Shown one piece after another: positions 1-6,235 of a stretch of 7,501 nucleotides of DNA (position 1 is the stretch's first letter; each line of letters opens with the position of its first letter). This stretch comes from Candidatus Berkelbacteria bacterium. GTDB lineage: Bacteria; Patescibacteriota; UBA1384; CAILIB01. The notes beneath the pieces are model-generated. The model was not told the DNA's origin, ran no database searches, and was given only the letters and a program-made list of their open reading frames with translations. The stretch lies in contig JAGVEG010000105.1 in NCBI GenBank assembly GCA_020058355.1, positions 1-7,501 on the forward strand. The letters run 5' to 3'. A program made the position numbers and the translations under genes.

Positions 1-85
1 GAAATCACTCTGCCATACTCACGGAGATAGATTTCCCTAAATTCATCTACTTCGTTCCCTGGAGTACTCGAATTTTTTCGAACAT
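1..85 (-). pseudogene. 5' part of a small CPR-type hypothetical gene, apparently frameshifted, cut by window edge
   Basis: Reading leftward from an ATG at 85-83 gives MFEKIRVLQGTK and then a TAG stop at 49-47. From about position 49 onward a second frame reads VDEFREIYLREYGRVI and stays open to the window edge. That second frame has no ATG, GTG or TTG between its upstream TGA and this segment, so it lacks a start of its own. Joining the two frames by a one-base shift near 47-52 would give a coherent N-terminus. The D/E-EF-x-x-IY-x-x-E-(Y/F)-G pattern resembles small (roughly 50-60 residue) uncharacterised proteins I recall from CPR genomes; this is memory, not a search. It could equally be a sequencing error, a decayed gene or chance. 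Function unknown. Confidence 0.3.
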
Positions 86-106
86 GTTCCGGTTGGGGGT
101 GTCAAT

Positions 107-136
107 AAAAAATAGGCTCTAGGAGACTATTTTTTT
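107..136. terminator. Bidirectional intrinsic terminator
   Basis: AAAAAATAG (107-115) pairs with CTATTTTTT (127-135), and CTC (117-119) pairs with GAG (123-125) around a TAG loop, with one G/A mismatch at 116/126. The A-tract on one side and T-tract on the other give a U-run in both directions. It lies 113 bp past the stop of the minus-strand NlpC/P60 gene, so it most plausibly ends that transcript. It also sits just upstream of the edge gene at 1-85. Confidence 0.6.
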
Positions 137-248
137 ACTCCACACGCCATCTACCGCACTGACGAAGATGAGTAGCATTTCTCAGACGGCGTGCACGATG
201 CACACCGGCCGTTCTTGAATTCGAAGTGTTGGTTTCCCCTAGGAAAAT
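137..248. other. Non-coding spacer (3' untranslated region of the NlpC/P60 gene)
   Basis: No credible reading frame is seen on either strand. It contains a short hairpin, GTGCA (191-195) with TGCAC (199-203), and a wider inverted repeat, CACGCC (143-148) with GGCGTG (188-193). Neither is followed by a T-run and no known RNA family is recognised. If transcription of the minus-strand gene runs to the terminator at 107-136, this would be its 3' untranslated region. Confidence 0.4.
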
Positions 249-986
249 CTATACCTGATTACTAAATCCCTCTCGTTGAGTGGGCGGTATTTCTCGAGGG
301 CAGTTTACGGGGATGCGTCGCCAGCCGATAAATTCTGGGCGATAGCGCAGGTCAGGTAGCCATTTACTCATAACTACACCACCATAGGGGTTGCTGGCAT
401 GTACAAAAGTAGATTCTGTTAGCAGGATTGCGACATGATTTGGTCGCTGTGGAGGACCAAAGAAGAGGAGGTCCCCCGGAAGTGCGTCTTCGAACGACTC
501 GCCACCGTCAAGGCGGTTATCGGTATACTGCATCCAGACATCGCGCGGAAGAAAGATATCTTCATTACGGAGGCAGTGCTGGATAAAGCCTGAGCAATCA
601 AAGCCAAATGGCGTAGTGCCGCCACGCACATAGGGTGTTCCCAGGTGTGAGCAGGCAAATTCTGCACGCTCGAGCTTTCTGCTTCCTGGGTATGGCGCTT
701 CAGTGAATTCGGAATAGCGAGGGAAAATCGTCATGTTTCCATGTAGTTCTTCGCTGGCAAAGGCCTCGTGTACGCGATGTGTGCGTGCTTGTCCGTCATC
801 TTCTGCAAGAAACTCTTGCATAACCCATCCAGGATAATAGTCAGAGAGGCCGCGAATCAGTGCCCAGCCCGCATCCTTGCGGAGGATCTCTACAGATTGT
901 CCATACACAAGCTGACTTACCTGTGTGCCAAAAACTCGTTCGGGCCGCGCCCAGAGACTGAGGGTGGGAATTGCTACGCGATGCAT
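249..986 (-). CDS. SH3-NlpC/P60 cysteine peptidase, YkfC-like gamma-D-glutamyl endopeptidase
   Basis: A 245-residue peptidase of the NlpC/P60 family, which cuts gamma-D-glutamyl-diamino acid bonds in peptidoglycan peptides. Residues 1-62 look like a bacterial SH3 domain (YGQSVEILRKDAGWALIRG, ending in PGWV). The catalytic domain covers about 104-225: Cys131 in GFDCSGF, LPRD at 147-150, LPGDLLFF at 169-176, His184 in NHVAIL and a third polar residue, His196, in FVHAS. All key residues are present. There is no signal peptide or membrane segment, which fits cytoplasmic muropeptide recycling as in YkfC rather than wall splitting; this is inference. The ATG at 986-984 is the first possible start after an in-frame TAG and has no Shine-Dalgarno, but a TAGTCT hexamer lies six bases upstream, suggesting a leaderless message. 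It is transcribed alone, divergently from the permease gene. The family is secure; the exact substrate is not. Confidence 0.88.
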   Translation of the reverse strand: MHRVAIPTLSLWARPERVFGTQVSQLVYGQSVEILRKDAGWALIRGLSDYYPGWVMQEFLAEDDGQARTHRVHEAFASEELHGNMTIFPRYSEFTEAPYPGSRKLERAEFACSHLGTPYVRGGTTPFGFDCSGFIQHCLRNEDIFLPRDVWMQYTDNRLDGGESFEDALPGDLLFFGPPQRPNHVAILLTESTFVHASNPYGGVVMSKWLPDLRYRPEFIGWRRIPVNCPREIPPTQREGFSNQV

Positions 987-992
987 GGCACT

Positions 993-998
993 AGACTA
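993..998 (-). promoter_or_regulatory. Putative -10 element for leaderless NlpC/P60 transcript
   Basis: On the minus strand, TAGTCT is followed by six bases (agtgcc) and then the ATG at 986. A start of transcription 7 nt past the hexamer would fall on the start codon. The EVE gene carries the identical hexamer at the identical distance. No good -35 is visible at 16-18 bp. Confidence 0.45.
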
Positions 999-1016
999 AT
1001 ACATGGCGAGGTTTCC

Positions 1017-1025
1017 TGCTAGATT
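1017..1025 (+). promoter_or_regulatory. Putative extended -10 promoter for AI-2E/smpB/holA operon
   Basis: TGCTAGATT matches an extended -10 (TGn followed by TANNNT). Six bases (aggtgt) separate it from the ATG at 1032, so transcription would begin at or next to the start codon. A -35 at 17 bp spacing would fall at 997-1002 (taatac), which is a poor match and overlaps the divergent promoter. Confidence 0.45.
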
Positions 1026-1031
1026 AGGTGT

Positions 1032-2063
1032 ATGGCAACGCCGCACCGCACTATTATTGAAATCAGTTGGATGTCGCTCTTTCGCATCATTGCACTCTTG
1101 GCGGCGCTGGTATTAATTGTGGCGCTCCGAGAAGTGCTCCTCATGCTGGTTGCCGTGTTTATCGCGGTTGCAGCGATTAACCCAACGATCGTGAGTTGGC
1201 AGCGCTATATGAACCGCACGTTGGCGGTGACACTTTTCTATATTCTTTTTGCGGGGGTGGTCGCAGTGATTACTCTGCAGATTGTACCTACGTTTTTTAG
1301 TCAGCTCCAACAATTGGCGGCAAATAGTGATCAGGTTGCTGAGAATATCCAGCGTTACGTCGGTACGGGAAGTGTTGGGCAAACGGTGGCAAGTAGCGTG
1401 CAGCGCCAGCTTGCTTCGTTTTCGCCAACCATTCTTCAGACAACAGTGGGTGCATTAGGTCGCATCGCAACGGTGGTTGCGGGTATTGTCATTAGCTTTT
1501 ACCTGTTGCTAGAAGAGAAAAATGCCAAAGATTTCTTTGCGCAAATTCTGCCGCGTAACCGCTATAAACCGGTGTATGAGATTACAAATAAAATCTCTGA
1601 ACGCCTTGGGCGTTGGTTGCGTGGTCAGGTTACCCTCATGCTAATTATTGGTGCCATCGATTACGTGGTTTATCTGATCTTTCGGTTACCCACCCCATTG
1701 CCGCTAGCGGCATGGGCAGGACTTACCGAGCTGATTCCGTTGATTGGGCCAATTATTGGCGTGATCCCCGCGGTGCTGATAACCATTTCTCAGCATGGGC
1801 TTGTTGCCGGAATTATTCTGGCACTGGTGGTGGGAGGAGGGGTGCAACTACTCGAAAATCACTTCCTGGTACCACGTATTATGGGACGTGCCGTTGGTGT
1901 ATCTCCGGTGCTGGTACTTATTTCCGTATTGGTGGGAGGTACGCTCTTCGGGATGGGTGGAGCGCTCTTAGCGATTCCCATCGCCGCCGTTATTTCCGTT
2001 ATTATTGATGAGTGGGAGTTGTTCGAGCAACTTTTTAATGGCCAACATGAAACACAAGATTGA
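1032..2063 (+). CDS. AI-2E family (PF01594, formerly DUF20/PerM) membrane permease
   Basis: A 343-residue integral membrane protein with hydrophobic stretches at about 15-31, 33-49, 64-88, 143-160, 200-217, 226-251, 256-272 and 289-325. Family signatures are clear: ELIPLIGPIIGVIPA at 233-247 and LLENHFLVPRIMGR at 273-286, followed by the Gly-rich GGTLFGMGGALLAIPIA segment. A soluble, partly helical stretch at about 88-142 separates the N- and C-terminal membrane groups, as is normal for the family. Members have been linked to autoinducer-2 export, Na+/H+ antiport or other efflux; the substrate here cannot be read from sequence. Length is typical. The start at 1032 follows TAGATT-N6. The 3' end overlaps smpB by 26 bp, and it is the first gene of the smpB/holA-like run. 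Family assignment is strong, function general. Confidence 0.92.
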   Translation: MATPHRTIIEISWMSLFRIIALLAALVLIVALREVLLMLVAVFIAVAAINPTIVSWQRYMNRTLAVTLFYILFAGVVAVITLQIVPTFFSQLQQLAANSDQVAENIQRYVGTGSVGQTVASSVQRQLASFSPTILQTTVGALGRIATVVAGIVISFYLLLEEKNAKDFFAQILPRNRYKPVYEITNKISERLGRWLRGQVTLMLIIGAIDYVVYLIFRLPTPLPLAAWAGLTELIPLIGPIIGVIPAVLITISQHGLVAGIILALVVGGGVQLLENHFLVPRIMGRAVGVSPVLVLISVLVGGTLFGMGGALLAIPIAAVISVIIDEWELFEQLFNGQHETQD

Positions 2064-2535
2064 ACGACAAGCTGCGAAGCAGCAAGAGAAAAAGGGGAAG
2101 GCGCCCTACGCCGAGAATCGTAAGGCCCGTTTTGATGTGGCGGTGCAGGAATCGTATGAGGCGGGTCTTTCTCTCACCGGACCTGAAGTAAAACAGATTC
2201 GAGCCGGGCGAGCAGTTCTAAACGGGGCATACGTGAAATACCTTCTCCAAGGTGCGATTCGTCGTCCATTTTTGGTGGGGCTGCATATTCCTGAAGTCGC
2301 TGAGCCTGATCGCAGCAGGCTTTTGCTCCTTTCCCGCAAAGAGCTCGCTGAGCTGACTACCTTACAGGAAGCAAAGGGTGCCACTGTTGTGCCCCTTGAT
2401 ATCCACACTACCCGCGGCTGGGTAAAGGTGCGCATTGGGGTGGGTAAGGGACGAAAGGGAGCTGATAAACGCGCACTCTTGCGTGAGCGTGACTTAACGC
2501 GTGAAGCCCAGCAGCAAATTGGCGGCCGCCGATGA
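2038..2535 (+). CDS. smpB: SsrA-binding protein SmpB
   Basis: SmpB binds the tRNA-like part of tmRNA (SsrA) and delivers it with EF-Tu to stalled ribosomes for trans-translation. Conserved blocks are visible in the 165-residue product: YAENRKARFD at about 25-34, YEAGLSLTGPEVKQIRAGRA at about 41-60, VVPLDIHTTRGWVKVRIGVGKGRKGADKR across about 116-144 and a basic tail (RERDLTREAQQQ). The N-terminus before AENRKAR is a Lys/Gln-rich extension of about 25 residues, longer than in many SmpB proteins. ATG codons at 2005, 2038 and 2047 are all possible and none has a good Shine-Dalgarno. 2038 was chosen because it keeps the basic extension without the odd Ser/Cys-rich segment. It lies inside the end of the permease gene and ends in an ATGA overlap with the next gene, so translation is probably coupled. 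The ssrA gene itself is not in this window. Confidence 0.93.
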   Translation: MANMKHKIERQAAKQQEKKGKAPYAENRKARFDVAVQESYEAGLSLTGPEVKQIRAGRAVLNGAYVKYLLQGAIRRPFLVGLHIPEVAEPDRSRLLLLSRKELAELTTLQEAKGATVVPLDIHTTRGWVKVRIGVGKGRKGADKRALLRERDLTREAQQQIGGRR

Positions 2536-3398
2536 ATGCACTGATTGCCTGGGGAAGTGACGATGTACTAGCGCGGCGTTTGCAGCAACAGTGGTCAGCA
2601 CGATTTCGAGCCCGGTATGATGACGGCTTACTTATTGTGGCTGATGCAGCAACCGATGAAGGATTGTCTACACTTCGCACGGCGACTATTCAACAAGGGC
2701 TCTTTACACAGCCGACCCTCTGCATAGTTGATCACGCTGAGAAGCTACCCGATACCTGGGTGCGAATGCAGTTTCCGGATGACTTTTTTCTCTGTGGCCG
2801 ATCAGTCGCACTGACTGAAAAGCAGCAAGCGGTGTTTCGCGAAGCCGGCTGGCGGTTGCAGCATGCCGAAGTTCCTTCACCAGGAGCGCTAAGTCAGTGG
2901 TGGGGTGCGCAGTATCCTGATCTAACAGATCAGCGCGCTGCACTTGCCGGTATTGCAAAAGCGTATGGAATCCTTGAGCGAGCAGTAACTAGAAAACGAA
3001 AACCACTTACCGATGTGCGCTCATGGTTCTTGCACATGATGGCTGAGCGAGTGCGCATGGGGGCAACATCGGCGGAGATTACTGAGATTGCGTCATTACT
3101 CTATCAGGAGGAGCCAGACATCTTCGGTACTGCACGGCAATTTATTCGAAGCAGTCCCGAGCGACAGGTAGCGCTTGCGCAAGGGGTGCCTGAGTCTGAA
3201 TGGTATGGCTTCTTAGGATCACTTACCTGGATTATTGAACAGGAGCGGGTAGGGGAGCAACTCAAAAAACTGTTGGCATTGTGGGAGATCGGAGCAAAAA
3301 ACTCGCTGGTAAGCCATCGGCATCAGTGTCTCTTTCCGGTGATAAGCGAGGAGGATGGGGCAGTATATCACGCGGCATGGTTGAGTTCACTGCACTAG
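2532..3398 (+). CDS. Divergent DNA polymerase III delta subunit-like protein (HolA-like)
   Basis: A 288-residue soluble protein without membrane segments or signal peptide. The layout resembles the clamp-loader delta subunit: an N-terminal AAA-like fold without a proper Walker A (ALIAWGSDDVLARRLQQQW at 3-21, in the place of the usual Y-G-E/D-D-x-F-L), then a strand equivalent to the family's VIV segment (GLFTQPTLCIVDHAEKLPD at 56-74). A middle helical region follows, with SQWWGAQY (121-128) and EEPDIFGTARQFIR (193-206). A C-terminal helical domain contains EWYGFLGSLTWIIEQ (223-237) and LWEIGAKNSL (250-259), where delta proteins have their iKtG-like segment. It is shorter than typical delta (about 330 residues). 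If correct, it opens or loads the beta clamp with delta' and gamma/tau. Its ATG overlaps the smpB stop (ATGA). The assignment rests on pattern and architecture, not close similarity; an unrelated CPR hypothetical protein remains possible. Confidence 0.55.
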   Translation: MNALIAWGSDDVLARRLQQQWSARFRARYDDGLLIVADAATDEGLSTLRTATIQQGLFTQPTLCIVDHAEKLPDTWVRMQFPDDFFLCGRSVALTEKQQAVFREAGWRLQHAEVPSPGALSQWWGAQYPDLTDQRAALAGIAKAYGILERAVTRKRKPLTDVRSWFLHMMAERVRMGATSAEITEIASLLYQEEPDIFGTARQFIRSSPERQVALAQGVPESEWYGFLGSLTWIIEQERVGEQLKKLLALWEIGAKNSLVSHRHQCLFPVISEEDGAVYHAAWLSSLH

Positions 3399-3401
3399 AA
3401 T

Positions 3402-3421
3402 GATTACTGGTAAGTGATTTT
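3402..3421 (+). terminator. Weak hairpin after the holA-like gene
   Basis: GATTACT (3402-3408) can pair with AGTGATT (3413-3419), with two G-U pairs, around a GGTA loop, and is followed by only a short T-run. It begins 4 bp past the stop codon. The position suits a terminator but the stem is AT-rich and the U-tract poor. Confidence 0.25.
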
Positions 3422-3476
3422 GGGAGTCATCAGATTTTCTTCATGAGTTCGTCAGGGGTTTGTCATAGTGGGTGAG

Positions 3477-3482
3477 TACGGT
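3477..3482 (+). promoter_or_regulatory. Putative -10 element for leaderless hydrolase transcript
   Basis: TACGGT is followed by six bases (gggggt) and the ATG at 3489, the same TANNNT-N6-ATG arrangement as at the other lead genes. It supports the ATG at 3489 over the upstream in-frame GTG at 3468. That GTG has its own argument, an AGGGG at 3454-3458 with 9-nt spacing. Confidence 0.35.
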
Positions 3483-3488
3483 GGGGGT

Positions 3489-5813
3489 ATGCGACTCCCC
3501 TCCTTCTCCCCTCTTTTTCTCATACTTTTCTGGCCACTCTCACTTGGCGCGGCGGAGCGGGTATGTACGGTGAAGCCGCAGGAGCGGCTTGTTATCACTA
3601 CAAGTTGCACACTCCCCGCTCGCGCTGTCCCCTATTCAGTTGCCGGAATTTTCGTGGGGAAGGGTGCTACACTCACGGCTCGGCAAGGTGTGATAGTTGA
3701 GTTCTCGGCAGATACCACCTTTCAGTTGGAGGGCAATCTCACACTTTCCGGTACTGGCCCAAGCCCAGTAGTACTTCGGGGTGCTGAGGGTGCGATGTGG
3801 CAGGGTATTCAGGGGGTTGATGGCGGGTATGTGGTAATGAATGATGTGCACATCCATGGCGCTTCACGTCCACATGTTCTTGGAGGGTCTCGCTCCCTTC
3901 GCTTAAGTAGTATTCAGTTGCATGCGGGCGCGGTGCAACAGATTCGTGCATATCGCCTAAACGAGACGGGGCGGGAAGCTACGCATATCGAAGATGTTCA
4001 GTTTCATCCAACCCCTCAGTTGTTACTGATGGGCCTCGTTGTGTTTGATGAGCAACCAGGGCTTGCAATGCGACTGTCTGTGCAGAATCCTCTTTCTCCT
4101 GGTACTGAGGTGCAGTTTGATATCCCTGAGGTGTATCAAATTGAATCTACTGAACTTGCGGTGCCTGGCTGCGTAGTGTCTTCCCGGTACAGTACCCGGG
4201 TACGTCTGCTACTTACTGGGTTGCAGTGCGGGAAAGAGAAGCGCTTACCACCAATTGTTTTCTTGCCAGGTCTCGGCACTTCTTTTCATCCCCAGGGCCT
4301 CAGTGTGCCGGATCCAGAAAAAGCATTGGTAACCAATTGGTTTATTCACCAGAAGACAACCCCTGCCTATATCGACATGATGACAGCGCTTGAAAAACAG
4401 GGTCGCCGGGTGATTGTTATTCCGTATAATTGGCGCCTTTCACCACGGCTGGTAACCGAGAAGTTTCTACTACCACTCTTAGTACAGTTACGAAACGAGG
4501 GTATCTTTGAAGTTGATGTCATTGCCCACTCATACGGAGGATTGGTGACGAGTCACTACCTCGCCGATCCAGAGTACGGGGGTGAAGTACGTCACTTCGT
4601 AAGTCTTGGCACACCGTATCAAGGTGCGGTAAAGGCCTACCCGGTTTGGGAGGCGGGTGAGATCCCTGAAGATTGGAGAATCATGCATTCACTCGTACGC
4701 TACTATCAATACGCACAAAAAACGAGTTTCGTGCAGGCTTTGCGAAGAAGTTTACCAAGCACGCAGCACATCCTGCCTACGCCGCAGCGATTTGGGGCAT
4801 ACTGCCTCAGTTGGGTTCGTCCAGATTATCGCAGAGTGGCGGATCGAAGCTTGGTGACGGTGTTACGTAGTACCGATAGGGCTACGGCTGATATGGCAAG
4901 TCGTGAGGTGAGTGATTGCACCAGGGAGCTCTGGCCAGATGGGGAGGGGGTGTTTATCCATAATAGCGGGGACGGCACCGTGCCCGAGTGGGGAAGTATT
5001 TTCCCACTTGAAGGCGTGCCTCAGCAAACCGTTGCTGGTGGCCACTCCGAACTTCCGCGCACAGCACTCCCAGAGATACAGGTAGCCCTTGGCATGAGTG
5101 CCACAGAATCTCCGGCTACAGTTAGTGATGAAGCACTTAATCACCTTGTCTTTGACTGTCCAATTTCTGTACGTATTGAGACTAATCAGGGGGAGTTCTT
5201 TCTTTCAGCAGATGGCACCACGCAGGGTAAGGGGGCTGTGCTACTTGCTTCCGAAGACCTGCTCATGGCACTGCTTCCTGAAAGTATCAGCATTACATCA
5301 ATAGAAGTTACCGCACTAGCAACTACTCCGGTACGAGCCTGGTACAACGATGGAGAGATTCTTACCTTCTCACTTAAGAAAGGGGAGAAGCGACAGCTCC
5401 TTCTTGCCGGAAAAACACTGAATAGCGTGGTTCAGTCCACGCCGATCTCCCCGTCACCGAGTGTACGTGTTACAAAAAAGGTGGCCACACTTAGTGTGGC
5501 GTCATCGCCAATGGCTTCACCACGACCCAGTCCCCTGCCGATTCTTGAAGAAGTATCCTCCCCTTCTCCAGTCCTGAGTACTACTGGGTCAGTACTTTCG
5601 CGTGCAGTGCTCGGTTTAGTTCCCCGCTCACTCCCCTCTTTGTCGCAGGCAATTATGTCAGCCAGTACAGCGTCACCAGTACAGCAAAAACCCCACAGCG
5701 AGCGGGGAGCGGTTCCACGAGTTGTTCCGCTGGTTGCCGGGGTTGGGACTATACTGCTCTTCGTGCTAGCGCACAAACGATTTCAAAATCTGCGGCTTCA
5801 ACGGGCTGAATAG
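3489..5813 (+). CDS. Exported, membrane-anchored LCAT-type alpha/beta hydrolase with beta-helix-like N-terminus
   Basis: 774 residues from this ATG, or 781 from the GTG at 3468 (numbering below uses the longer form). A signal peptide spans 8-29 (hydrophobic LFLILFWPLSLG, likely cut after GAA). Residues about 35-155 are short beta-rich repeats resembling a right-handed beta-helix (IFVGKGATLTARQGVIVEF, LEGNLTLSG, YVVMNDVHIHGAS). The hydrolase domain at about 260-545 shows IVFLPGLGTS (likely oxyanion loop), the nucleophile Ser355 in IAHSYGG, Asp502 in GDGTVP (a hallmark of lecithin:cholesterol acyltransferase relatives) and His526 in GGHSE, so the triad is complete. A beta-rich module follows (558-650), then a Ser/Pro-rich linker (657-703 and beyond) and a membrane segment (752-768) with a basic tail. 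Seven cysteines remain after cleavage, suggesting disulfides. It probably acts outside the membrane on lipid or ester substrates, which are unknown. The 3' end overlaps the EVE gene. Confidence 0.8.
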   Translation: MRLPSFSPLFLILFWPLSLGAAERVCTVKPQERLVITTSCTLPARAVPYSVAGIFVGKGATLTARQGVIVEFSADTTFQLEGNLTLSGTGPSPVVLRGAEGAMWQGIQGVDGGYVVMNDVHIHGASRPHVLGGSRSLRLSSIQLHAGAVQQIRAYRLNETGREATHIEDVQFHPTPQLLLMGLVVFDEQPGLAMRLSVQNPLSPGTEVQFDIPEVYQIESTELAVPGCVVSSRYSTRVRLLLTGLQCGKEKRLPPIVFLPGLGTSFHPQGLSVPDPEKALVTNWFIHQKTTPAYIDMMTALEKQGRRVIVIPYNWRLSPRLVTEKFLLPLLVQLRNEGIFEVDVIAHSYGGLVTSHYLADPEYGGEVRHFVSLGTPYQGAVKAYPVWEAGEIPEDWRIMHSLVRYYQYAQKTSFVQALRRSLPSTQHILPTPQRFGAYCLSWVRPDYRRVADRSLVTVLRSTDRATADMASREVSDCTRELWPDGEGVFIHNSGDGTVPEWGSIFPLEGVPQQTVAGGHSELPRTALPEIQVALGMSATESPATVSDEALNHLVFDCPISVRIETNQGEFFLSADGTTQGKGAVLLASEDLLMALLPESISITSIEVTALATTPVRAWYNDGEILTFSLKKGEKRQLLLAGKTLNSVVQSTPISPSPSVRVTKKVATLSVASSPMASPRPSPLPILEEVSSPSPVLSTTGSVLSRAVLGLVPRSLPSLSQAIMSASTASPVQQKPHSERGAVPRVVPLVAGVGTILLFVLAHKRFQNLRLQRAE

Positions 5814-6213
5814 AAAGGCGCATACCGCGCTTGATAACTAACATATTCTGCAAGCTGGGGTCTGATCGAATCATTTCCAGCGAGACAGGGGTAGGGAAGC
5901 GCTCCAGGAACCGAATATCAATCTGGGTCCAAATTGGATTGTCCGGATTTGCCTTCGGGTCATGGTGGTAGCTGTCTGGGTCTTGGGCGGTCACGTCGTC
6001 ATAAGGAGCACTGCAGATCTCGGCAAGGCCCACAACGGCAGAAGGCTCACTATTTGAGTGATACACCAGTACCTTGTCGCCAATGGCCATATCGGTGCGC
6101 ATAAAGTTCCGGGCCTGGTAGTTGCGGACACCATGCCAGTTCTGCACACCTTTTTCCTCGATGTGGTCGATCGAGATATTCTTCGGTTCCTTTTTGAAAA
6201 GCCAGTATCGCAT
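5749..6213 (-). CDS. EVE (PUA-like) domain protein
   Basis: A 154-residue protein (156 if the ATG at 6219 is used) that is essentially one EVE domain, PF01878, related to PUA and YTH folds that bind modified bases in RNA or DNA. Typical features in the longer numbering are RYWLFKKEP (4-12), NWHGVRNYQARNFMR (27-41), GDKVLVYHSN (47-56), VVGLAEI (62-68), DPDSYHHDPKA (80-90), PVSLEMIR (111-118) and GMRLSIQPV (132-140). Length is normal for stand-alone bacterial members of the thymocyte nuclear protein 1 type. The ATG at 6213 is preferred: it directly precedes the conserved RYW and lies six bases after a TAGTCT hexamer. The last 22 codons are antisense to the end of the hydrolase gene. The domain is certain; its ligand and role here are not. 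No restriction or toxin partner is adjacent. Confidence 0.93.
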   Translation of the reverse strand: MRYWLFKKEPKNISIDHIEEKGVQNWHGVRNYQARNFMRTDMAIGDKVLVYHSNSEPSAVVGLAEICSAPYDDVTAQDPDSYHHDPKANPDNPIWTQIDIRFLERFPTPVSLEMIRSDPSLQNMLVIKRGMRLSIQPVEAADFEIVCALARRAV

Positions 6214-6219
6214 GTACAT

Positions 6220-6225
6220 AGACTA
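6220..6225 (-). promoter_or_regulatory. Putative -10 element for leaderless EVE transcript
   Basis: Minus-strand TAGTCT, then atgtac (six bases), then the ATG at 6213. The hexamer and the following A are identical to those upstream of the NlpC/P60 gene (TAGTCTA-N5-ATG in both). No -35 is recognised. Confidence 0.45.
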
Positions 6226-6235
6226 GCCCAAACCC

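Larger units (their letters stand above)
991..1026. repeat. Direct repeat CTAGAYTA in the divergent promoter region
   Basis: CTAGACTA (991-998) and CTAGATTA (1019-1026) occur 28 bp apart in the 45-bp gap between the divergent starts. Each overlaps one of the two proposed -10 elements. They may simply reflect the promoter hexamers, or form a paired binding site. Weak evidence. Confidence 0.2.

Noticed and set aside
80..89. Perfect palindrome GAACATGTTC as a LexA/SOS box
   Set aside because: Gram-positive LexA sites need four bases between GAAC and GTTC; here there are only two. There is no SOS-type gene beside it.
100..105. Minus-strand TTGACA as a -35 element for the edge gene
   Set aside because: No TANNNT or TATAAT-like hexamer occurs 16-18 bp downstream; the region there reads TTCGAA and overlaps the ATG.
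3..122. Plus-strand open frame ending in the terminator loop, as the tail of a gene entering from the left
   Set aside because: It has no recognisable protein character, while the minus-strand frame over the same bases reads like a real small protein. Its stop falls inside the hairpin loop, which would be odd for a real gene end.
2018..2036. GTTG...CAAC hairpin followed by TTTTT, as a terminator before smpB
   Set aside because: The stem is only 4-5 bp and lies inside permease coding sequence. The genes overlap as an operon, so termination here is unlikely.
3468..3488. GTG at 3468 as the hydrolase start
   Set aside because: It has an AGGGG at a fair distance and cannot be excluded. The ATG at 3489 gives a cleaner signal peptide and has the TANNNT-N6 arrangement of the other lead genes, so it was preferred.
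4657..5304. Several open frames on both strands inside the hydrolase gene as extra small genes
   Set aside because: They lack protein-like composition and lie wholly within a well-supported coding region, so they are shadows of it.
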